From positions 1 through 5,198 of the forward strand of contig JBPCRS010000027.1 of the NCBI GenBank assembly GCA_050996575.1: DNA of 5,198 nt, read 5' to 3'. The first letter of the stretch is position 1, and every line of letters starts with the position of its first letter. The notes beneath the pieces were generated by a model. It saw only the letters and a program-made list of their open reading frames with translations, did no database searches and was not told the origin of the DNA. Positions 1-4,282 of the stretch are shown one piece after another. The DNA comes from DASUSH01 sp050996575 (lineage in GTDB: Bacteria; Actinomycetota; Thermoleophilia; Solirubrobacterales; 70-9). The position numbers were made by a program, and so were the translations under genes.

Positions 1-57
1 AGAAACGGCGTCCCGGGAGACCCGGGGCGCTTCACCTTGGTGAAAGATCCGGGCTAG
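1..57 (+). CDS. 3' end of an upstream gene (partial, unidentified)
   Basis: Read from base 1, the frame gives 18 codons ending in TAG at 55-57, with a peptide tail ...GDPGRFTLVKDPG. Most codons end in G or C, and the tail looks like an ordinary protein C-terminus. It is followed by a 60-base gap and then a strong ribosome binding site for the next gene, as expected for a gene end. The fragment is too short to assign a family or to exclude chance. A CCCGGG-AGA-CCCGGG self-complementary stretch at 12-26 lies inside this frame. Confidence 0.4.
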   Translation, partial: RNGVPGDPGRFTLVKDPG

Positions 58-106
58 TCGGCGGGCGCACTAGCGTCCCTCCTGCCGGACCCGAGAAAAC
101 TTCCGA

Positions 107-112
107 AGGAGG
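107..112 (+). promoter_or_regulatory. Strong Shine-Dalgarno deciding a TTG start
   Basis: AGGAGG, within AAGGAGGA, ends five bases before the TTG at 118-120. This near-perfect match to the anti-Shine-Dalgarno is the main reason to accept the rare TTG as the start of the 160-aa protein. Confidence 0.8.
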
Positions 113-117
113 AGACG

Positions 118-600
118 TTGACGAAGAAGGCTGACTTCAATGCCGAGGAGTGGTCGCTGGTGATCGAGGCGCCGCCGATCGCCGGGCTGGTCGTGATCAC
201 CGCCCAGCGTGGCGGCACCCTGCGCGAGTCGATTTCGCTCGGCAAGGCTTACGTCGAGGCCCGCGAGCAGCACGGCAATTCGGAGCTGCTCGACGCGATC
301 GTCGCCGAGAAGCCGGAGATGCAGCCGAAGAAGTACGGCTCGGCCGAGGAGCTGCGCGAGGGCGGCCTCGCCAAGGTCCGCGAGGCGGTCGAGCTGCTCG
401 AGGAAAAGGCGACTTCCGAGGAGGTCGACGACTACAAGAAGTTCGTCGTCTCGCTCGCCGACCGCGCCGCGCACGCCCACAAGTCGGGCGGCTTCCTCGG
501 CATCGGCGGCGATGAGGTCTCCGAATCCGAGCGCGCCGCGATGGACGAGATCAACGCCGCGCTCGATTCTCCCGGCCAGGAGTACGCCTCGGCCGGCTGA
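118..600 (+). CDS. Conserved hypothetical protein, 160 aa, helical, cytoplasmic
   Basis: This is a 160-residue acidic soluble protein with no signal peptide or membrane segment. It opens with FNAEEWSLVIEAPPIAGLVVIT (residues 7-28). A helical, charged middle (residues 75-120) includes a run of Glu/Lys-rich heptads and ends in an AHAH pair (118-121). A GFLGIGG turn (125-131) then leads to VSESERAAMDEI (134-145). From memory, this arrangement of an FxxEEW start and a GFLGxGG-xxVSxxE end recurs in uncharacterised actinobacterial proteins. The helical pattern is loosely reminiscent of TerB-like folds, but I cannot verify that, so no function is given. The start is TTG, chosen because AGGAGG at 107-112 sits five bases upstream and no better in-frame start exists. 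A possible -10 box TAGCGT lies at 71-76. The next gene begins 47 bases downstream on the same strand, so the two may be cotranscribed. Confidence 0.85.
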   Translation: MTKKADFNAEEWSLVIEAPPIAGLVVITAQRGGTLRESISLGKAYVEAREQHGNSELLDAIVAEKPEMQPKKYGSAEELREGGLAKVREAVELLEEKATSEEVDDYKKFVVSLADRAAHAHKSGGFLGIGGDEVSESERAAMDEINAALDSPGQEYASAG

Positions 601-647
601 ACGGCCAGCAGGTTTGAACTCGGCCACAGGTGGGCATCTGAACGCTC

Positions 648-974
648 GTGATCGGCGAAATCATCGGAGTGGTCCTGCTCGGGATCGTCGCCGGGTACAT
701 CGGCAAGGCGCTGATGCCCGGCAAGGACCCCGGCGGCTTTTTGATCACGATCGTGATCGGCATCGCCGGTGCGCTGATCGGGTATTTCCTCTTTACCGAG
801 CTGCTCGGAATCGGCGACGATGACAAGTTCGACTTCGGCGGGATTCTCGGCGCGATCATCGGCGTGATGATCCTGCTCGGCCTCTACAGAGTGATCGCCA
901 AGCCCGATGCGCGCGAAACCGTCGCACCGGCCGCGCCACGTGCGCGCCGCGAAGGCCGGCGCAAGCCTCGCTGA
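648..974 (+). CDS. GlsB/YeaQ/YmgE-family stress response membrane protein
   Basis: This 108-residue inner-membrane protein belongs to the transglycosylase-associated (GlsB/YeaQ/YmgE) family. Three hydrophobic Gly-rich segments lie at residues about 3-19, 31-52 and 64-83. The family signature is visible between the first two: IVAGYIGKALMPGKDPGGF (13-31). Members are usually 80-90 residues; this one adds a basic tail (residues 85-108, rich in Arg, Pro and Ala) that is probably cytoplasmic. The molecular function is unknown. Family members are commonly linked to general stress or acid response, and nothing here narrows that down. GTG at 648 is the only possible start after the in-frame stop TGA at 639-641. 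The best upstream purine stretch, AGGTGGG (628-634), is 13 bases away, so initiation may be weak or coupled to the upstream gene. Confidence 0.92.
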   Translation: MIGEIIGVVLLGIVAGYIGKALMPGKDPGGFLITIVIGIAGALIGYFLFTELLGIGDDDKFDFGGILGAIIGVMILLGLYRVIAKPDARETVAPAAPRARREGRRKPR

Positions 975-1069
975 ATACGGCCTACGCCGAATTCCTCGAC
1001 AACGTCCCCTTCGTGGGGGAGGATGTGGTCATGCTCGCAACGAACCGGGACGGTCGCGATGGCTCGTAG
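971..1069 (+). other. Coding-like short frame overlapping the next gene (remnant or upstream ORF)
   Basis: In the frame beginning at 971, bases up to the TAG at 1067-1069 read LNTAYAEFLDNVPFVGEDVV, then MLATNRDGRDGS and stop. Third codon positions are mostly G or C, unlike the other two frames here, so it looks coded. There is no ATG, GTG or TTG in this frame before GTG 1013. The first ATG is at 1031, eight bases after a strong GGGGGAGG (1015-1022), and would give a 12-residue peptide. That peptide's stop lies just past the ATG (1059) of the zinc-ribbon gene, an arrangement that suits translational coupling. Alternatives are the 3' remnant of a lost gene, or the true N-terminal part of the zinc-ribbon gene displaced by a frameshift. 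Confidence 0.35.
1015..1022 (+). promoter_or_regulatory. Strong Shine-Dalgarno not matched to the annotated start
   Basis: GGGGGAGG lies directly against ATG 1023 (no spacing, so a poor fit) and eight bases before ATG 1031 (ideal spacing, but a 12-codon frame). It is 36 bases from ATG 1059, the likely start of the zinc-ribbon protein. The site therefore points to translation of the small upstream frame, with possible reinitiation at 1059. Confidence 0.45.
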
Positions 1070-1394
1070 CTGGCATTGCGCTCGTTGCGGGCTGACCACG
1101 AGCTTTCCCGACGACGCCCCGAAACGCGCCAAGCCGGAGGGCTGGGCGAAGGAGGGCAGGGAGTGGCGCTGCCTGCGCTGTCGCCGCGAGCAGGTGATGG
1201 AGGCTGCCGCTGCCGAGACGGGTAGTGACGGCAAGGCGGCGCAGCGCCGGGCGCTTACCGAGTTCGAGCTGGTCCGTAACCCGAAGGCCTCCGACCGTGA
1301 CATCGCCCGCCGGGTCAAGTGCGCGAGCGGGCTGATCCCACCGATCCGTGAGGCGCTCGAAGAAGCGGGAAAGCTGCCCGCGGGCAGCGGCTGA
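1059..1394 (+). CDS. Small zinc-ribbon plus helix-turn-helix protein, unknown function
   Basis: The protein has 111 residues if it starts at ATG 1059. The N-terminus has two CxxC knuckles, WHCARCG (Cys7, Cys10) and WRCLRCR (Cys38, Cys41), spaced as in a zinc ribbon. A linker rich in Ala/Glu follows, then a segment at about residues 60-105 (LTEFELVRNP-ASDRDIARRVKCASGLIPPIREALEEAG) that reads like a winged helix-turn-helix: the SDRDIAR helix, a turn, and the IPPIREALEEAG helix. By inference it binds nucleic acid, perhaps as a regulator; no target is evident. I do not recognise a named family. A longer version from ATG 1023 would add MWSCSQRTGTVA, but that start has its Shine-Dalgarno with zero spacing and the extension does not look like a protein start. 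The gene follows the YeaQ-like gene by 84 bases and overlaps the small frame at 971-1069. Confidence 0.75.
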   Translation: MARSWHCARCGLTTSFPDDAPKRAKPEGWAKEGREWRCLRCRREQVMEAAAAETGSDGKAAQRRALTEFELVRNPKASDRDIARRVKCASGLIPPIREALEEAGKLPAGSG

Positions 1395-1460
1395 AAACCG
1401 GCCCAACGGCCGCCCGGCACGCCATTTCACCGCGAACGCTGCTAACTTCGCGCCCGTAAG

Positions 1461-1496
1461 ACCGGCAGAGACCGGTGACAGCGTGCCAGAACCGGT
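1461..1496 (+). repeat. Three ACCGG repeats at 10- and 20-base phasing upstream of csp
   Basis: ACCGG begins at 1461, 1471 and 1491, that is at one and two further helical turns. The second and third copies extend to the palindrome ACCGGT followed by G, and all three are preceded by AG or GA. On DNA they would lie on one face, as operator sites often do. In RNA the two ACCGGT copies could pair with each other across a 14-base loop. The rest of 1395-1555 holds a short CGGCC/GGCCG hairpin just after the zinc-ribbon stop (1399-1412) and a possible -10 TAACTT (1443-1448), which would give a leader of about 100 bases. Confidence 0.5.
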
Positions 1497-1555
1497 GTCG
1501 TTGCTAGATCAGCATCCTCCGAGTTTGCAGCACAACTATCCGTGGAGGAGCTTTT

Positions 1556-1759
1556 ATGCCCACCGGAACAGTGAAGTGGTTCAGCGACGAGAAGGGTTTC
1601 GGGTTCATCACCCCGGACGACGGCTCGCAGGACGTGTTCGTCCACCAGACGGCGATCGTCTCGGAGGGCTTCCGCAGCCTCGCCGAGGGCTCGAAGGTCG
1701 AGTACGAGACCGAGTCGAGCGAGAAGGGGCCGAAGGCCACCAACGTCAGCTCGGTCTGA
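1556..1759 (+). CDS. csp: Cold-shock domain protein (CspA family)
   Basis: This 67-residue single-domain OB-fold protein binds single-stranded RNA and DNA and acts in the cytoplasm as an RNA chaperone. The start GTVKWFSDEKGFGFI (residues 4-18) contains the RNP1 motif KGFGFI (13-18). RNP2 is VFVH (27-30). Trp8, Phe15, Phe17, Phe28 and His30 are the expected nucleic-acid-stacking residues. Length and domain boundaries are typical, with no extension. ATG 1556 is preceded by GGAGGAG (1544-1550) with five bases spacing, a strong site suiting high expression. It has its own terminator 23 bases after the stop, and a leader that may be about 100 bases long, so it is probably monocistronic. Which csp paralogue it is, and whether it is actually cold-induced, cannot be told from this window. 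Confidence 0.97.
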   Translation: MPTGTVKWFSDEKGFGFITPDDGSQDVFVHQTAIVSEGFRSLAEGSKVEYETESSEKGPKATNVSSV

Positions 1760-1782
1760 GCGACGCTCGAAGCTGAACCGAG

Positions 1783-1807
1783 AAGGCCCCCGACCGGGGG
1801 CCTTTTT
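1783..1807 (+). terminator. Rho-independent terminator after csp
   Basis: A perfect nine-pair stem, AAGGCCCCC (1783-1791) with GGGGGCCTT (1796-1804), closes a GACC loop. It runs straight into five T residues (1803-1807). It lies just after the csp stop at 1757-1759 and should isolate csp from the downstream GAP gene. Confidence 0.93.
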
Positions 1808-1860
1808 GGTTGGGCGTTCCGCCATCGCTCGGTCAAGACCGGCCCCGGGTCCAACTGGAA

Positions 1861-1882
1861 AGGCAAGCGCGCAGGCAAGCGC
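1861..1882 (+). repeat. Tandem direct repeat AGGCAAGCGC x2, 12-base period
   Basis: Identical 10-mers at 1861-1870 and 1873-1882 are separated by GC. The pair ends directly against the TAGTTT box at 1883, so it occupies the spacer and -35 zone of a promoter for the GAP-family gene. That position fits an activator or repressor half-site pair. It could also be a chance tandem duplication in a GC-rich spacer. Confidence 0.5.
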
Positions 1883-1888
1883 TAGTTT
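1883..1888 (+). promoter_or_regulatory. Putative -10 box of the GAP-family gene
   Basis: TAGTTT matches the TANNNT form. It lies after the csp terminator and 24 bases before ATG 1913, leaving room for a short leader with AAGGA (1898-1902). No good -35 match is seen, because that zone is filled by the direct repeat. Confidence 0.35.
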
Positions 1889-1912
1889 CCGGTCGGCAAG
1901 GATGCCGGCGAG

Positions 1913-2581
1913 ATGAGCGACGCACTTTCGGGAATGCTGCCACTGGCCGCGGCGATCGCGGTCAGCCCGATCCCGATCCTCGCCGTGATCCTGATGCTGC
2001 TCAGCGAGCGGGCTACGCAGAACGCGCTCGCCTTCCTCGCCGGCTGGGCGATCGCGCTGGCGCTGATCGCCGGGGTCGTCGCGATCCTCGGAAGCGGAAG
2101 CGCCGACGCCGGGGAGGAGCCGGCGCCGGGCCTGATCGCCGCGCAGTTCGTTCTCGCCTCCATCCTCCTCGCGGCCGCGATCCGGCGCTGGCGTAAGCGG
2201 CCCGGTCCCGGCGAGGTCGCCGAGGTGCCGAAATGGATGGGCCGCCTGCGCACGATCGGACCGCCGGGCGCGCTCGGTCTCGGCCTCGGCCTGATCGCGC
2301 TCAACCCGAAGGACGCGCTGCTCAGCGTCGCGGCGGGCGCGAGGCTCGCCGAAGCCGATCCCGGCGCAGGCGCGGGAGTTCCCGCCCTCGCCCTCTTCGT
2401 GCTCGTCGCGAGCTCGACGATCGTCGCCCCGATCGCGGCGACGGTGGCGAGCGGCGCACGTGCCCGACCTCTGCTGGGGCGCTGGCGCGGCGCACTCGAG
2501 CAGCACGGCCAGGTCGCCGTCGCCGCGGTCCTGCTCGTCCTCGCCGTTCTCGTCGCGCTCGACGCCGCCCTGGCCCTCTAA
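1913..2581 (+). CDS. GAP-family (Sap/SfLAP-like) six-segment membrane protein
   Basis: This 222-residue integral membrane protein resembles the GAP/Sap family (peptidoglycolipid or sulfolipid addressing proteins), which is related in layout to LysE-type exporters. Hydrophobic segments lie at residues about 8-31, 37-59, 73-92, 114-138, 155-178 and 201-222. Two conserved-looking motifs support the family: SPIPI in segment one (18-22) and NPKD after segment four (131-134), plus PLLGRWRGALEQHG (186-199) before the last segment. Basic residues RRWRKR (91-96) after segment three suggest a cytoplasmic loop. Mycobacterial members help place glycolipids at the cell surface, but the cargo here is unknown and could be a small solute. 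ATG 1913 has AAGGA ten bases upstream. The gene appears to have its own promoter and converges with the GNAT gene. Confidence 0.85.
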   Translation: MSDALSGMLPLAAAIAVSPIPILAVILMLLSERATQNALAFLAGWAIALALIAGVVAILGSGSADAGEEPAPGLIAAQFVLASILLAAAIRRWRKRPGPGEVAEVPKWMGRLRTIGPPGALGLGLGLIALNPKDALLSVAAGARLAEADPGAGAGVPALALFVLVASSTIVAPIAATVASGARARPLLGRWRGALEQHGQVAVAAVLLVLAVLVALDAALAL

Positions 2582-2597
2582 CAGATAGGAATCACAT

Positions 2598-2616
2598 CTA
2601 GTGGGCCTCCCACTAG
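2598..2616. terminator. Hairpin between convergent GAP and GNAT genes
   Basis: CTAGTGGG (2598-2605) pairs perfectly with CCCACTAG (2609-2616) across a CCT loop. The GNAT stop codon (minus strand, 2613-2615) lies inside the right arm. There is no T-run on either side, so it is not a classic intrinsic terminator. Its position between two gene ends suggests a bidirectional end signal or RNA stabiliser. Confidence 0.5.
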
Positions 2617-3206
2617 CGCGGGTCGCGCCACATCCGCCACAGCGGCGGCCCGTCGTCGTAGGGAAGCCGGAACTCCTCGGTCACCTCGAAGCCGTGGCGG
2701 CGGTAGAGCTCGCGGCTTCGCGGCGAGCCCGCGTTGAGGTAGGCGGCAACGCCCTCGGCGTCGCAGCGCTCGAGCATCGGCCGAAGCAGCGCCGAGCCGG
2801 TTCCCCTGCCCTGGCCGGCACGCTCGACGCCGATGTACTCGAGGTACCAGTGCGGCTTTTTCGGATGGTTGCGCTCGATCGCTTCCGTTCCGCGCATCAC
2901 CCGCACAGGGTGGCGGCCGAAGGTGCGCAGCTCGGTCGGGATAACGTGCCGGCGCTTCCACGGCGAGATCGGCCAGGCGCCGGGCGCGACCCAGGCGGCG
3001 GCACCGATCGGGTCGTCGCTGAACAAGACCTCGCCGTAGGGCATGTGGACCTTGCCGACGAGGACACGGAAGTAGGGCTTGAGGCGCTCGACCCGGCCCT
3101 CCTCGCGGGGCGTGAACCAACGCATCGGCGGATCGCCGTCGAACGCCTCGGCAAGCGCGTCGGCGATCCGCGGGATGTCGGGCTCGGTTGCCGCGCGGAC
3201 GATCAT
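2613..3206 (-). CDS. GNAT-family N-acetyltransferase
   Basis: This cytoplasmic acetyl-CoA-dependent transferase has 197 residues from ATG 3206. The N-terminus MIVRAATEPDIPRIADALAEAF is a typical GNAT beta1-alpha1 opening. Motif A is YIGVERAGQGRGTGSALL, with the Q/RxxGxG pyrophosphate loop QGRGTG. It is followed by AYLNAGSPRSRELYRRHGF (motif B) and a C-terminal PLWRMWRDP strand. The substrate is unknown; this layout (HWYLEYIGV...LYRRHGFEV) is common in unassigned actinobacterial GNATs. A longer start at ATG 3233 would add MVGADSLQA. I prefer 3206 because the shorter protein begins where the domain does and a TANNNT box sits seven bases upstream, suggesting a leaderless mRNA. Neither start has a convincing Shine-Dalgarno. 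The gene is divergent from the aldo/keto reductase. Confidence 0.93.
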   Translation of the reverse strand: MIVRAATEPDIPRIADALAEAFDGDPPMRWFTPREEGRVERLKPYFRVLVGKVHMPYGEVLFSDDPIGAAAWVAPGAWPISPWKRRHVIPTELRTFGRHPVRVMRGTEAIERNHPKKPHWYLEYIGVERAGQGRGTGSALLRPMLERCDAEGVAAYLNAGSPRSRELYRRHGFEVTEEFRLPYDDGPPLWRMWRDPR

Positions 3207-3213
3207 CGCCTGC

Positions 3214-3219
3214 AAGCTA
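3214..3219 (-). promoter_or_regulatory. Putative -10 box for a leaderless GNAT transcript
   Basis: On the minus strand TAGCTT fits TANNNT and is separated by seven bases from ATG 3206. Transcription would then begin at or next to the start codon. No clear -35 is visible. Confidence 0.35.
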
Positions 3220-3235
3220 TCCGCACCCACCATCC

Positions 3236-3263
3236 GGGGCCTGACATTCAGCGGTCAGACCCC
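3236..3263. repeat. Imperfect inverted repeat in the divergent GNAT/reductase promoter
   Basis: GGGGCCTGAC (3236-3245) and GTCAGACCCC (3254-3263) pair at nine of ten positions across an eight-base loop, followed by TTTT on the plus strand. A hairpin plus T-run could act as a terminator. Between two divergent starts, however, an operator covering the -35 region of the reductase promoter is more likely. The right arm with its T-run (GGTCAGACCCCTTTT) also looks like half of a palindromic GGGGTCAGACCCC element that I recall seeing dispersed in some bacterial genomes. Confidence 0.5.
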
Positions 3264-3266
3264 TTT

Positions 3267-3272
3267 TAGGAT
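3267..3272 (+). promoter_or_regulatory. Putative -10 box for a leaderless reductase transcript
   Basis: TAGGAT is followed by six bases and then ATG 3279, so transcription would start at the start codon. CTGACA (3241-3246) matches five of six -35 bases, but the 20-base spacer is longer than usual. The alternative is a leadered mRNA using GGGG (3273-3276) as a weak Shine-Dalgarno. Confidence 0.4.
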
Positions 3273-3278
3273 GGGGCA

Positions 3279-4268
3279 ATGAGCGAGGCCTCGCAGATGG
3301 CGCAGCGCCGGCTCGGCTCGAGCGGGCTCGAGGTCGGCGCTGTCGGGCTCGGCTGCATGGGCATGTCGTGGGCCTACGGGGCCGCCGAGCGCGACGACGA
3401 GCGCTCAGTCGGTGTGATCCGGCGGGCGATCGAGCTCGGCGTCACCCTGATCGACACCGCCGCCATGCCCGGCCCGTTCGGCAACAAGGAGCTCGCCGGC
3501 CGGGCCCTGGGGGGCCGCCGCGAGGGAGTCGTGCTGGCGACGAAGGGCGGGCTCGTCGTCGACGACCCGGCCACCGCCGCGCTTCATCGCGACGGTCGCC
3601 CCGAGCACATTCGGGATGCGATCGACGGTTCGCTTCAGCGGCTGCGCACCGACCACATCGACCTCTACCAGCTCCACCGCCCCGATCCCGAGGTTCCGCT
3701 CGAGGAGACCTGGGGAGCAATGGCCGAGGCGGTCGAGGCGGGCAAGGTTCGGGCGCTCGGCGCCTCGGAGCTAACCGTCTCAGAGCTCGACCTCGCGCAC
3801 GCGGTCCACCCCGTCGCCTCGCTTCAGTCCGAGCTCTCGCTTTGGACCCGCGAGCCGCTCGCCGACGTCCTGCTCTGGTGCGAGGCCAACGATGCCGCCT
3901 TCATCCCGTTCTCGCCATTGGGGCGCGGATTTCTCACCGGGAAGATCAGCGCGCAAAGCTTCGACGCCGACGATCTGCGCGGCAGCTTCCCGCGCTTCTC
4001 GGCCGATGCGATGGCCGCCAACCAGGTGATCGTCGACCGGGTTCGCGAGATCGCCGAGGCGAACGAGGCCACAGCCGGCCAGGTCGCGCTCGCCTGGGTT
4101 CTCGCTCAGGGCGATGCCGTGATTCCGATCCCGGGCACGCGCCGGATCTCCTATCTCGAGGAGAACGCCGCGGCGTCGCAGCTCGAGCTCTCCGCCGCCG
4201 AACTCGAGGCACTCGACGCACTGCCTGACCCAACCGGCGGGCGCTACCCGGCGAGCTACTCGCCGTAG
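3279..4268 (+). CDS. Aldo/keto reductase family protein, catalytic Tyr replaced by Pro
   Basis: This 329-residue cytoplasmic protein has a TIM-barrel NADPH-dependent oxidoreductase fold, close to the YakC/AKR13-like branch. The order of motifs is complete. RRLGSSGLEVGAVGLGCMGMSW (10-31) begins the barrel, followed by the catalytic loop FIDTA-equivalent LIDTAAMPGPFGNKELAGRAL (57-77), ATKGG (87-91), DLYQLHRPD (128-136), PFSPLGRGFLTGK (210-222) and the cofactor-binding IPGTRRISYLEEN (284-296). Of the usual Asp-Tyr-Lys-His tetrad, Asp59, Lys89 and His133 are present. The tyrosine of the usual DTADxYGP is Pro64 (codon CCC), and the neighbouring Asp is Ala62. Otherwise the gene is full length with normal codon use, so it is not simply a decaying copy. 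Activity may be lost, altered, or supported by another residue. ATG 3279 is preferred; Met7 (ATG 3297) is an alternative. The gene converges with the crotonase gene five bases downstream. Confidence 0.95.
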   Translation: MSEASQMAQRRLGSSGLEVGAVGLGCMGMSWAYGAAERDDERSVGVIRRAIELGVTLIDTAAMPGPFGNKELAGRALGGRREGVVLATKGGLVVDDPATAALHRDGRPEHIRDAIDGSLQRLRTDHIDLYQLHRPDPEVPLEETWGAMAEAVEAGKVRALGASELTVSELDLAHAVHPVASLQSELSLWTREPLADVLLWCEANDAAFIPFSPLGRGFLTGKISAQSFDADDLRGSFPRFSADAMAANQVIVDRVREIAEANEATAGQVALAWVLAQGDAVIPIPGTRRISYLEENAAASQLELSAAELEALDALPDPTGGRYPASYSP

Positions 4269-4282
4269 GCGGCTCAGCCGCC
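4268..4282. terminator. Small hairpin spanning the stops of two convergent genes
   Basis: GGCGGC (4268-4273) pairs with GCCGCC (4277-4282) around a TCA loop. The reductase stop TAG ends on its first base, and the TCA loop is the crotonase stop (TGA on the minus strand). Only five bases separate the genes. The hairpin may serve as a compact shared end signal, but no T-run follows on either side, so termination is inferred from position only. Confidence 0.4.

Noticed and set aside
12..26. CCCGGG-AGA-CCCGGG self-complementary stretch as a terminator
   Set aside because: It lies inside the likely coding tail of the upstream gene, and no T-run follows.
70..627. Minus-strand open frame of 185 codons opposite the 160-aa gene
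   Set aside because: It is the mirror of the plus-strand gene, which has a strong Shine-Dalgarno and conserved-looking motifs. The antisense product is Leu/Arg-rich with no recognisable domain.
1501..1540. Promoter close to csp (TTGCTA with AACTAT)
   Set aside because: The spacing between recognisable hexamers does not fit a standard promoter, and neither box is a good match.
1442..2506. Long open frame on the minus strand (354 codons) opposite csp and the GAP gene
   Set aside because: It runs antisense through the clear csp gene, its perfect terminator and the GAP gene. Its product is a low-complexity Arg/Ala/Asp-rich sequence typical of the complement of GC-rich coding DNA.
2601..3269. 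Plus-strand open frame of 222 codons opposite the GNAT gene
   Set aside because: The minus strand encodes a full GNAT domain with its acetyl-CoA loop. The plus frame has no domain and is a shadow.
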